In this document: piece by piece, positions 15,758 through 24,077 of the stretch
Numbering within the stretch: position 1 is the first letter of the stretch
How the letters are laid out: the number at the start of each line of letters is the position of its first letter
Origin: Enterovirga aerilata
GTDB taxonomy: Bacteria > Pseudomonadota > Alphaproteobacteria > Rhizobiales > Beijerinckiaceae
Length of the DNA: 64,000 nucleotides
NCBI RefSeq assembly: GCF_013044135.1
Contig: NZ_JABEPP010000004.1
Span: 62,001-126,000 of the forward strand
Direction of reading: 5' to 3'
Notes under the pieces: model-generated
The model's database searches: none
What the model was told of the DNA's origin: nothing
Seen by the model: the letters and a program-made list of their open reading frames with translations, nothing else
Translations under genes and position numbers: made by a program

Positions 15758-16915
15758 CTACTGCTTGGCGACGGCCGCGGCGGTAACGCCGGTCGAGACC
15801 GGGCCCGTGATGGTGCTGATGAGCGTCAGGAACTTCTGCAGCTCGACGCTGCTCGCGTTCGCGACGTAGAGCACGTCCTTGTCGCGCATCCTGAAGGTGC
15901 GGGCGAGGAAGTAGCTCTTCGGGTCGCGCAGGCTCAGCCGGTACACGACCGGGATCAGCCGCTCGCGGGCGTCGATGTCCCGCCCGGGCACGAGCTCGCG
16001 CACGACGGAGGGCGGCTCGAAGCGCAGCAGGAAGATGCCGTCCGGATCCGACCGGAAGTCGCTCAGCCCGCCCGCCTTGGCGATGGCTTCCTCGAGCGAA
16101 AGGCCGATCTTGCCAAAGGGCACGACCGTATTGGCCCCGATCGCCCCGAAGGTCGTGTAGGTCTGCGGCTCGCGCACGAGGGTGAGGATGTCGCCCGGCC
16201 GCATGAAGACGTTCTCCTGGGGGTTGGCCAGGATGTTCTCCAGCGGGACCGTGATAGTGCTGTTGCCGCGGGTGAGGCGCACGAAGGTCTCGTGGACGGT
16301 GCCGCGCACGCCGCCGGCCGTGCCGATCACGTCCATGATGCGGTCGCCGCGCGGCGAGAGCGGGATGCGGGCGCCGTTCGTCACCTCGCCCGTGACGGTG
16401 ACGCTGTTCGACAGGCTCCGGGTGACCGTCACGAGCGCCTGCGGCTCGATCGCCTTGCCGGCGAGGCCCGACAGGATCACCTGTTCGACCTCGGACGGCG
16501 TCTTGCCGACGACATTGATGCGGCCGGCATAGGGAACCGCGATGGTCCCGTCCTGCGTGACCATCTGGTCCGGGATGACGGCGCTGCGCGACCCCGCGCT
16601 GAATCGGTCCGTCACGGGCGCGGAGAACAGGCCGCCGGCCGCGGCTTCCCAGACCGTGACCCGCACCTCGTCGCCGATCCCGATGCGGATCTGCGGCGCC
16701 GGGCGGTAGTCGCCGAAGCGCGCGCGGAGAGATGGCCCCTGGTACTTCGACAGGATGGCGACCGTGCGGTCGTCGACATCCACCAGGACGTAGCGCTTCT
16801 CGATCTCGTTGTCGGCCAGCTTGACGACGTCATCGCTCAGCGGCCCGGTCGAAGGCAGGGCGGAACAGCCGGCCAGCGCCAGGGCGACCCCGAGCGTCGC
16901 GATCAAAACCCTCAC
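15758..16915 (-). CDS. Polysaccharide export lipoprotein (Wza/KpsD-like outer-membrane export family)
   Basis: This 385-residue protein has a lipoprotein signal ([17 protein letters not shown], lipidation at the LAGC cysteine). It then carries a Poly_export domain ([18 protein letters not shown] to [13 protein letters not shown]) followed by SLBB-type repeats ([38 protein letters not shown]). Such proteins form the outer-membrane channel for capsule or exopolysaccharide export. The GTG start at 16915 has GAGG ten bases upstream and gives an ideal signal; the longer frame to 17086 does not. It lies 223 bases downstream of the glycosyltransferase on the same strand, so it probably belongs to the capsule locus. 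Confidence 0.88.
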   Translation of the reverse strand: MRVLIATLGVALALAGCSALPSTGPLSDDVVKLADNEIEKRYVLVDVDDRTVAILSKYQGPSLRARFGDYRPAPQIRIGIGDEVRVTVWEAAAGGLFSAPVTDRFSAGSRSAVIPDQMVTQDGTIAVPYAGRINVVGKTPSEVEQVILSGLAGKAIEPQALVTVTRSLSNSVTVTGEVTNGARIPLSPRGDRIMDVIGTAGGVRGTVHETFVRLTRGNSTITVPLENILANPQENVFMRPGDILTLVREPQTYTTFGAIGANTVVPFGKIGLSLEEAIAKAGGLSDFRSDPDGIFLLRFEPPSVVRELVPGRDIDARERLIPVVYRLSLRDPKSYFLARTFRMRDKDVLYVANASSVELQKFLTLISTITGPVSTGVTAAAVAKQ

Positions 16916-17138
16916 GCGTTCAAACCTCGTCTCGCGAATGGTGATAGCGGACCCCCGCGGGACCTTTGCCACCAAAAGCCGGCTGCGGAAAGCAGGCCCG
17001 GTTCCGGGGTGCGCATCGCGGCGGCCGTTGTCTCCGGTTTGACACACCCTGTCATCGCGGCGGATTGAAGCCGGCGCCTCAACCACTTCTTGACCATTTC
17101 AGCCCGGGCTTAACGGAATGCGAAACCCGCTCGCGCAG

Positions 17139-18407
17139 CTACAGCCGCGCGAGGACGTGGTTAACGATCCCGAAATGCGCATCCCAGGTCGGAGGCGCGT
17201 AGCCGTCGGGGGCCGTCCGGGCGGGACCGGCCGCGAGCTCCTCGATGGCCGCTTTCCAGCCGGGGCCGTCGAGCGGGTGCAGGTAGCGCGCGCGCTCGCC
17301 CGCGACCTCGCGGTGGACCGGGATGTCGGAGGCGAGGACGGGCGTGCCCATGCTGAGCGCCTCGGCGATCGGGATGCCGTAGCCCTCGGCGAAGGACGGC
17401 ATCAGCAGCGCACGCGCCCCCGCCACGAGCCGGGCCAGGCCGCCCGTCGAAAGCCCGCTTGCCTCGAAGACATGGCCGCGGAGCGCGGGACTGCGGTCGA
17501 GGAGGTCGACCGCAGCCTCGCTCTCCCAGCCGCGCCGGCCCACGATGACGAGGGCCGGGGTCTCCGCCCCGAGGCGCCAGGCGAGTTCGCGCCAGACCTG
17601 GAGCAGCAGCAGGTGGTTCTTGCGCGCCTCGATCGTGCTGCAGATCACGAAATAGGGCCGCCCGGCGGCGTCCTGCCGGGCGGTCCGGAGGAACACCTCC
17701 TCCACCCCGAGCGGCGCGACCGTGACGGGCGGGACCGGCACGCCCTCGTCCGCGCACCAGGCCGCGAACCGCGCGCCCACCGCCTCGGAATTGACGAGCG
17801 CCGCCGCGGCATGCCGCGCCACCGTCGCCATGCGCGTGCGGTGCCGAAGATCCTCGCCGGGAACCACATATTCGGGGAAGTCGATCGGGATCAGGTCGTG
17901 GATGAAGAACACGGCCCGGACGTCGGGGCGCTTCTCCAGCCAGGCGAAATGCTCCGGGCGGTCGAGCCGGAGATGGGAGGTGTGCAGGTAGATGGCGTCG
18001 CGCGGCGCCGCCTCGGCCGGACGCCAGCTCAGGCCGGCGAGCTTGATCGCCTGGTCGGCGATCTCGTGCTTCAGCCTCGGGAGCCTGCCTGCGGCGGCGC
18101 TCCGGGTCGGACCGGGAGCGGCCGGCTCGCCGCCGAGGCGGCGCCGCAGCTCCGCCAGAACCGGGTCGCGCTCGGCCGGCAGTTCCTCGCGCCACCTGTC
18201 CGCGATCGTGCGGACGAGATTGTCGCGCGTCCGATCGGGGAGGATGCGCGGGCCGAAATGGCCGATCCCCACCGCCAGCCGGTCCGGCGCGCCGGTCAGG
18301 AAGCAGCGCGCATAGGCGAGATCCACGCGGTCGATGCCGCTCGGGCTCGGATGTTTCAGGCGCGTGAGGAGCCGGGTCGCATCGACCAGGACGGGGCGCC
18401 CGCTCAT
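17139..18407 (-). CDS. GT4-family glycosyltransferase
   Basis: This 422-residue GT-B fold glycosyltransferase is predicted to be cytoplasmic or peripheral to the inner membrane, adding sugars to a surface polysaccharide. The nucleotide-sugar domain in the second half has ARKNHLLLLQVWREL, then the EX7E motif in PSFAEGYGIPIAEALSMGTPVLASD. The N-terminal half includes VDATRLLTRLKHPSPSGIDRVDLAYA, a motif seen in capsule/LPS GT4 enzymes. It starts at ATG 18407, overlapping the stop of the sulfatase-fold gene by 4 bases. Sugar donor and linkage cannot be read from sequence. Confidence 0.88.
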   Translation of the reverse strand: MSGRPVLVDATRLLTRLKHPSPSGIDRVDLAYARCFLTGAPDRLAVGIGHFGPRILPDRTRDNLVRTIADRWREELPAERDPVLAELRRRLGGEPAAPGPTRSAAAGRLPRLKHEIADQAIKLAGLSWRPAEAAPRDAIYLHTSHLRLDRPEHFAWLEKRPDVRAVFFIHDLIPIDFPEYVVPGEDLRHRTRMATVARHAAAALVNSEAVGARFAAWCADEGVPVPPVTVAPLGVEEVFLRTARQDAAGRPYFVICSTIEARKNHLLLLQVWRELAWRLGAETPALVIVGRRGWESEAAVDLLDRSPALRGHVFEASGLSTGGLARLVAGARALLMPSFAEGYGIPIAEALSMGTPVLASDIPVHREVAGERARYLHPLDGPGWKAAIEELAAGPARTAPDGYAPPTWDAHFGIVNHVLARL

Positions 18408-19903
18408 GCAGCCGCCCCCGTGCGGGCGGGCTCGGCCGAGGCGCAGAGCCGGGCGAGGAGCCGGCCGAGGCCGTCGGCCGTCATGGGGCGGGCCTCGCCG
18501 GGGCCGGCCGGCGGACCGCCGTCGAACAGGAGCACGGCGTAGTCCGTCTCCGCCTCGCGCGAGGGCTGCAGGCCGGGCAGGATCGGCGGGTGGTCGCCGA
18601 AGATGCAGAGCAGGGTGCGGGCGCGGCGGCGCGAGAGCCCCTCGATCAGGAGGCCGATCGCCGCGTCGGCATTGCGCAGGTGGCGGAGATACTGGCGGGT
18701 CGGGTCCGGCTCGTCCGCAAGCCGGCCGGCGCCCCAGGGCCCGTGGTTCTCCATGGTGATGGCCGTGATCAGCGTCCGCCCGGCGCCCTCGTCCGCCTCG
18801 GCGAGGATCGTCTCCACCATGGCTCGGTCGCTGACATAGGGGCCGAAGCGCTCGGCCGAGCCGAACCCCTCCTCGAAGACGAGGCGGTCGAAGCCGAGCC
18901 GCGGCACGACCTTGTGCCGCCCGAAGAAGCCGGCGCGGAAGGGATGGATGAACACGGTCCGGAAGCCGCGCTCCTTCAGGCGGTGGGCCAGGCTCACCGG
19001 CGCGGGCCCGCTGCGCGCGAGATAGGGGTCGAAGGCCCGGAAGCCGAGATCGGCGTCGGAGAGGCCGGTCAGCACCGCATGTTCCGTCCGCATCGTGAAG
19101 GCGCCGCAGGCCGGGACGCGCAGCGCTCCATGGAACAGCGCGCGCTCGCGGGCGCGAGCGAGGGCCGGAAGCGCGGCGTCGGACAGCCCGAACCGCACCG
19201 GGTCGAGGAAGGATTCGAACTGGATCACGATCACCAGGTCCGGATCGAGCGGCGCGGCGGCGCCCTCGGCCTCGCTCGGGACCGGGAAGGGCGCCGCGAT
19301 CTGGCCGCGCCAGCGCAGCGCATAGGCGGCCAGGGTCAGGAGAAGCCCCCACCGCCCGAGATGCCGCTCGGGATCGGGATGGGGCAGGAGGCGGGCGAGC
19401 CAACGCGCGACGGGGCCGCCGGATGCGGCGCGCCAGAGGAGCGCGATCCCGCCGATCACCGCCGCGACGGCGAACAGCGATCCGGCGGGCGACAGGACCG
19501 TGTAGGCCGGCTCCAGCCAGAGCCAGGCCGCGAGCGCGGCGAGGAACAGCGCGGCGGCGACGAGGAAGGGCGGCCGGAGCAGGAAGTCCGTATAGTAGAG
19601 GTCGGGATGGCGGACGATCATCTCGATCAGGCCGAAATCCGAGAAGGCGAGGGGCTCGCCCACGAGCTGGCGCTTGCGGATGCTGATCGCCGCGAGCACC
19701 GCGACCGTGACGAGACCGGCAAGGCCCGCGAGAAGCGGGCGGCCCCAGACGCCGAGCCAGAACAGATAGAGCGCGGCGAAGACGGCGAGCCTGGCCGGGA
19801 GGGAAGTGGCCGACGGGGCCGGCGCGCCCTTCAGGACGGCGAGACGCTCGACCGCGGCGCTTGCCGCGAAGGCGGCAAGGCAGGAGAGGACAGCGAGGAT
19901 CAT
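18404..19903 (-). CDS. LtaS/MdoB-like phosphoglycerol (or phosphoethanolamine) transferase
   Basis: This 499-residue protein has about five N-terminal membrane spans (to roughly residue 165), then a periplasmic sulfatase-fold domain. Catalytic signatures match LtaS: Glu230 in VIVIQFESF, the nucleophile Thr270 in a T-x-x-T-E motif (GAFTMRTEH), and Asp437-His438 in FGDHPP. Such enzymes transfer phosphoglycerol or phosphoethanolamine from phospholipid to a glycan or glucan. It is embedded between kpsC and a GT4 gene with 4-base overlaps on both sides, so the capsule polymer is its likely substrate; that is inference. An alternative is a periplasmic-glucan modifier. Confidence 0.85.
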   Translation of the reverse strand: MILAVLSCLAAFAASAAVERLAVLKGAPAPSATSLPARLAVFAALYLFWLGVWGRPLLAGLAGLVTVAVLAAISIRKRQLVGEPLAFSDFGLIEMIVRHPDLYYTDFLLRPPFLVAAALFLAALAAWLWLEPAYTVLSPAGSLFAVAAVIGGIALLWRAASGGPVARWLARLLPHPDPERHLGRWGLLLTLAAYALRWRGQIAAPFPVPSEAEGAAAPLDPDLVIVIQFESFLDPVRFGLSDAALPALARARERALFHGALRVPACGAFTMRTEHAVLTGLSDADLGFRAFDPYLARSGPAPVSLAHRLKERGFRTVFIHPFRAGFFGRHKVVPRLGFDRLVFEEGFGSAERFGPYVSDRAMVETILAEADEGAGRTLITAITMENHGPWGAGRLADEPDPTRQYLRHLRNADAAIGLLIEGLSRRRARTLLCIFGDHPPILPGLQPSREAETDYAVLLFDGGPPAGPGEARPMTADGLGRLLARLCASAEPARTGAAA

Positions 19904-21816
19904 TCGGGCCGGGCGGGGTTGCGCACGGCACCCTTCATCTGCCGCAGCAGCCTGCCGATCGGCGTCAGCAGCGCGTGCCTGGCCCTGACATAGGCGGCGC
20001 GCGCCGCGGCTCTCGCGGCCGGCTTATGCTGCGCGGCATCCCGCGCCTCCGCGAGGCGCCGCACGAGCACCTCGGGCGGGCAGCGCTGCCCGGTCGCGGG
20101 GTCCACGTAGCGCGGATAGAGAATGAGCGCGCCGGCCACGAGCTCGTCGAGGGCGAGCCGTCGCGTCCGGCGCGGCGGCGGGTCGAGATCCTCGGTCAGG
20201 CCCCATCCGGCATAGAAGGGCCGGCCGTGCACCACCGTCCGGCGCCCGCGCAGCAGGGCCTCGAAACCGGCGAGCGACGTCATGGTCTCGACCGCGTCGA
20301 CCCGGTCCAGCAGGTCGACGATGGCGACGTCGCGAACCACCCGGTCGGCGAACTCCGCCATCTGCGCCGGCGAGAGCCGGCCCCGCCGGAGCCCTGCCTC
20401 GACGTCCGGATGCGGCTTGAAGACGATGAAGGCGCCGGGATTCCTGGCGCGCGCCGCCCTGAGCAGGGCGAGGTTCCCCGGCGTGCGCGGCGATCCGAGC
20501 AGCACGGAGGCGTCATCCTCGACCTGCCCCGGCACGAGCACGACCTGCCCTCCGGCGGGGAAGTCGTCCAGGCTCGCATGGCGGCCGACATTGTACTTGC
20601 TCAGCCGGAGCGCCACGACTTCGCGCCGCAGCGCCGCAGCGCGCGCGAGGACGTCCGGCCCGAACTCGGCCGTGGCGAGGATGTGCTCGAGATCGCTCTC
20701 CCGGCGCGGGTCGTAATAGATGCCGCGGGAATCGAGCACGCAGGAGGCGCCCGGCAGGAAGGCCGCCCCGAGCCCGACCGAGCGCAGGAAGCCGTCCTCC
20801 ATGCGGAGCAGGGGCAGGCCGGCCTCCGCGGCGGCGGCTTCGAGCCGGGCCGGCATCCGGGTCTCCCAGGCGACGATCCGGCCGCCGGCGGCCACGGCAC
20901 GCCGCACGGCGGCGCGGTCGGACCGGACCTTCACGGCCGGCCCGTCCGGGCCGTCCAGGAACCGCGCCACCTGGCCCGCCTTCCAGCGCGAGACGCCGAC
21001 GCAATAGGAGCGGCGATCGTTCTCGCGGAACCGGTCGCGCTGCCAAGCGAGCTGGTCCGCCGCGGTGAGGAAGTCGGTCTCGCGCCGGGTCCAAGCGTCG
21101 AGATAGACCGGCTCGTCGAGGAAGTGGCGGGCGAAGACGGCTTCCGCCGTCCCGCCGTCGGAGAGACCGTCCAGCTCCCGCCCGGCAAGCCGGGCGAGGA
21201 CGGCGAGCTCGCCACCCGGCGGGGCGTAGACGCGGCGGGCGGCATCGAGCAGCGCCCATGGGCTCACGCCAGCTACGGCGAGAGCGCCCGCATGGGCCCG
21301 CGCCACCGTGGCCGCGAGGGCGGCGGGCCGGCGCGCATCGGCCATGACGGCGAGGCGCGACCCCGGATTGTCGAGGGCCGCGCGGCGAAGGAGGGCGCGG
21401 TCCCTCGCCGATCCGGCCCCGACGAGGACGAGGCCGCGCCCGGCCGGATCGAAGGGCAGCCGGTCGCGGCCGTCGTTCCGCCAGGACAGCCGAAGCCGCC
21501 GCAGAGCGGCCAAGCCTTCGGCCGGCCCGACGCGAGAGACCCGCGGCGGACGGCCCGCGACGACGAGGCTGAGAGGAGGCGAATCGGGTCGGGGCCGGAC
21601 CGAGCGGAGCGGGCCGGTGCTCACCGGACGGAACGGCACGCGGGCAAGCGTGGCGAAGCGCCGCGCGAGCATACCCGTGCCGCCCGCCCAGCCGAGCACG
21701 CCGTCCAGCCTGCCGATCGCGGCCGGCGCCCAGACGATCTCGCAGCCGAGAAGGCCGGAGATGTCGTCCCGCAGCGCCCATAGATCGCGGGACAGGATGC
21801 CGAGCCGCTCATTCAT
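19900..21816 (-). CDS. kpsC: Capsule polysaccharide beta-Kdo transferase KpsC
   Basis: This 638-residue cytoplasmic glycosyltransferase adds the poly-Kdo linker that anchors group 2-type capsules to phospholipid. It contains two tandem related domains. The second carries CVGVSRWKAGQVARFL, MEDGFLRSVGLGA, LDSRGIYYDPRRESDLE and a VVLVPGQVEDDASV stretch, and it ends with VHGRPFYAGWGLTEDLD, all diagnostic of KpsC. Residues toward the N-terminus (SLAGFEALLRGRRTVV lies in the C-terminal half) show that the first domain is more divergent. The start is taken at MNERLG (21816), not 21879. It overlaps the LtaS-like gene by 4 bases. KpsS lies divergently upstream. Confidence 0.92.
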   Translation of the reverse strand: MNERLGILSRDLWALRDDISGLLGCEIVWAPAAIGRLDGVLGWAGGTGMLARRFATLARVPFRPVSTGPLRSVRPRPDSPPLSLVVAGRPPRVSRVGPAEGLAALRRLRLSWRNDGRDRLPFDPAGRGLVLVGAGSARDRALLRRAALDNPGSRLAVMADARRPAALAATVARAHAGALAVAGVSPWALLDAARRVYAPPGGELAVLARLAGRELDGLSDGGTAEAVFARHFLDEPVYLDAWTRRETDFLTAADQLAWQRDRFRENDRRSYCVGVSRWKAGQVARFLDGPDGPAVKVRSDRAAVRRAVAAGGRIVAWETRMPARLEAAAAEAGLPLLRMEDGFLRSVGLGAAFLPGASCVLDSRGIYYDPRRESDLEHILATAEFGPDVLARAAALRREVVALRLSKYNVGRHASLDDFPAGGQVVLVPGQVEDDASVLLGSPRTPGNLALLRAARARNPGAFIVFKPHPDVEAGLRRGRLSPAQMAEFADRVVRDVAIVDLLDRVDAVETMTSLAGFEALLRGRRTVVHGRPFYAGWGLTEDLDPPPRRTRRLALDELVAGALILYPRYVDPATGQRCPPEVLVRRLAEARDAAQHKPAARAAARAAYVRARHALLTPIGRLLRQMKGAVRNPARPE

Positions 21817-22005
21817 CAGAGGTCGTTGCGGAAAAGCCCGGCCGCGCGAAAAACCTGGACAACGCGAGCGTCTTTCCACATGGTCCGTCAGTTCCGGGGT
21901 GCTTAGCCGTGGCGCCCCCTGTTGGAAACATCAAAGTCTGCCCGTTATGGTCCGATCGGAAGCTCCGGGACCGAGGCACGGGCAAAACGGACCTGTCCAT
22001 TGAGC

Positions 22006-23313
22006 GTGGTTGAACCTGCACCTGCGAAGGCGGCGTCGCCGCGGACGTTCCTCTTCCTCCAGGGCCTGGCGTCTCCGTTCTTCGCCGAGCTGGGTCGGGC
22101 GCTCATCGCGCGGGGCCACCGCGTCCGCCGCATCAATATCTCGCTGGGCGACGAGATCTTCTGGCGGCTGCCGGCGACGAACTACCGCGGCAGCCTCGCG
22201 AACTGGCGCGGCTTCCTGGCGAGCTATCTGGCGAGCGAGACGGTCACGGACATCGTGCTGTTCGGCGATTGCCGGCCCTACCATCGGGTCGCGATCAGCC
22301 TCGCGGCGCATCGGCGCATCCAGGTCCATGTCTGCGAGGAAGGCTATATCCGGCCGAACTGGATCACGATCGAGCGCGGCGGCGTGAACGGCTATTCCTC
22401 CCTGCCCCGCGACCCGGCGACGGTGCGGGCGCTCGCGGCCGAGCTGCCGGATCCGGTCGAGGTGCCCTTCGCGAGCAACTTCGCCCGCCGGGCCCTCTGG
22501 GACGTGACCTACAACTTCGCCAACATGGCCGGCCGGCCCGTCTATATGGGCTACCGCCGGCACCGGCCGAACCACGTCCTGGTGGAGTATGCCGGCTGGC
22601 TCAAACGGCTGACGCGGCGCCGGCGCACCGTGACGCATGCCGAAGCGGAGTCCGCCAGGGCCCTCGCCCATCCGGGCGGGTTCTATCTCGTGCCGCTCCA
22701 GCTCGACAGCGACTACCAGATCAGGGTCCACTCGCAATACGCGGTCCTCGCCGAGTTCCTGGACGAGGTCTTCGGCTCCTTCGCGAAGCATGCGCCGCCC
22801 GAGCCCGAGCTCCTGGTCAAGGTGCATCCGCTCGACAACGGGCTGATCAACCGGCCGCGCCAGGTCGCCGAGCTTGCCGAGAAGCACGGCATCGCGCACC
22901 GGGTGCGCTGCATCGAGGGCGGCCATCTTCCGACGCTCCTCGAGAAGACCCTCGGGGTGGTGGTCGTGAACTCGACCGTCGGGCTCACGGCCATCGAGGT
23001 CGGCCGCCCTACCGTGGCCCTCGGGACCTCCATCTACGACATTCCCGGCCTCGCCTTTCAGGACGGGCTCGACCGGTTCTGGACCGAGCTGACGCCGCCC
23101 GACCGCGACCTCTTCTGGGCGTTCCGCAAGCTCGTCATCCACCGCACGCAGGTGAATGGCGGCTTCTTCTGCAAGACGGGCGTCGGGCTCGCGGTGAGGA
23201 ACGCGGTCGAGAGGCTCGAGGCCGAAAAGCCCTATTGGCATTTCGCGCCCGTGGAGCAGGCGGCCGAGCTGCCGGACGCCGATATCTACGGCCGGCCGCT
23301 CCCGGCCGAATGA
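22006..23313 (+). CDS. kpsS: Capsule polysaccharide beta-Kdo transferase KpsS
   Basis: This protein of about 435 residues is the partner of KpsC, adding the first Kdo to lyso-phosphatidylglycerol for capsule anchoring. Diagnostic motifs are RTFLFLQGLASPFFAELGRAL at the N-terminus, ISLGDEIFW, VHVCEEGYIRPNWITIERGGVN in the middle, and the C-terminal LEKTLGVVVVNSTVGLTAIEVGRPTVALG, which resembles the KpsC nucleotide-binding half. The frame is open to a TTG at 21922; I prefer GTG at 22006 (TTG at 22000 also possible), because the family begins just before RTFLFLQG. None has a strong ribosome-binding site. The SDR gene starts inside its stop codon. Confidence 0.88.
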   Translation: MVEPAPAKAASPRTFLFLQGLASPFFAELGRALIARGHRVRRINISLGDEIFWRLPATNYRGSLANWRGFLASYLASETVTDIVLFGDCRPYHRVAISLAAHRRIQVHVCEEGYIRPNWITIERGGVNGYSSLPRDPATVRALAAELPDPVEVPFASNFARRALWDVTYNFANMAGRPVYMGYRRHRPNHVLVEYAGWLKRLTRRRRTVTHAEAESARALAHPGGFYLVPLQLDSDYQIRVHSQYAVLAEFLDEVFGSFAKHAPPEPELLVKVHPLDNGLINRPRQVAELAEKHGIAHRVRCIEGGHLPTLLEKTLGVVVVNSTVGLTAIEVGRPTVALGTSIYDIPGLAFQDGLDRFWTELTPPDRDLFWAFRKLVIHRTQVNGGFFCKTGVGLAVRNAVERLEAEKPYWHFAPVEQAAELPDADIYGRPLPAE

Positions 23314-24071
23314 GGCCGCGCAGCGTCCTCATCACGGGCGCCTCGCGCGGGATCGGAGCGGCGCTCGCCAGGGCCTATGCCGCGCCAGGTGTCACGCTTG
23401 GGCTGCTGGCGCGGGACGAAACGGCGCTGCAGGCGGCGGCGGAGACATGCCGCAGGGCCGGCGCGGCGGCCGTGCCGATTCCCGCCGACATCCGCGACCG
23501 GAACGGAATGCGCGAGCGGCTCCTTGCCTTCGACGCCGAGCATCCGGTCGACCTCGCCATCGCCAATGCGGGCATGCAGCTCCCGACCGGCGACGACGCC
23601 GCGACGGAACGGGCGACCTATGGCGAGATCGAGGTCAATCTCCTCGGTGCTCTCAACAGCGTCCTCCCCCTGATCCCGCCCATGCGGGCGCGGGGCGCGG
23701 GGCAGATCGCCTTCGTCAGCTCGCTCGCCGGCCTGGCGCCGCTCCCCGATTCCCCGGGCTACAGCGCGTCAAAGGCGGCGCTCATCGCCTACGGGCTGGC
23801 GACCCGGGAGCGCCTGCGGGAGGCGGGCATCAAGGTCAGCATCGCCTGCCCGGGCTATGTCGTGACCGACATGGGTGACCGTTATAAGGGCTGGCGGCCG
23901 CTCTCGATGTCGGCCGAGAGGGCCGCCGAGCATATCCTCCGGGGTCTCGAGCGCGACCGGCCGATCATCGCCTTTCCGCGCTCGCTCGCCCTCCTGGCCA
24001 GGCTCTCGATGCTGGTGCCCGAGCCGGTGCGGCGACCCTTCATGGGCGGCTTCCGCTTCACCTACGAATAG
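23310..24071 (+). CDS. SDR-family NAD(P)-dependent oxidoreductase
   Basis: This is a 253-residue classical short-chain dehydrogenase. The cofactor motif TGASRGIG starts at residue 9, ANAG is in ADLAIANAGM context, the catalytic serine is in VSSLAGL, and YSASK carries Tyr and Lys. The family resembles capsule-locus SDRs of the KpsX/RkpJ kind found next to kpsS in rhizobia. The ATG overlaps the kpsS stop codon by 3 bases, so the two are coupled and probably act together in capsule biosynthesis. The C-terminal hydrophobic segment (SLALLARLSMLVPEPVRRP) could contact the membrane. It converges with tamB, 6 bases away. Confidence 0.85.
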   Translation: MRPRSVLITGASRGIGAALARAYAAPGVTLGLLARDETALQAAAETCRRAGAAAVPIPADIRDRNGMRERLLAFDAEHPVDLAIANAGMQLPTGDDAATERATYGEIEVNLLGALNSVLPLIPPMRARGAGQIAFVSSLAGLAPLPDSPGYSASKAALIAYGLATRERLREAGIKVSIACPGYVVTDMGDRYKGWRPLSMSAERAAEHILRGLERDRPIIAFPRSLALLARLSMLVPEPVRRPFMGGFRFTYE

Positions 24072-24077
24072 GCCGGC

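Noticed and set aside
17101-17110. AGCCCGGGCT palindrome downstream of the GT4 gene as a terminator
   Set aside because: It has no loop and no U-tract on the minus strand, so it cannot act as an intrinsic terminator.
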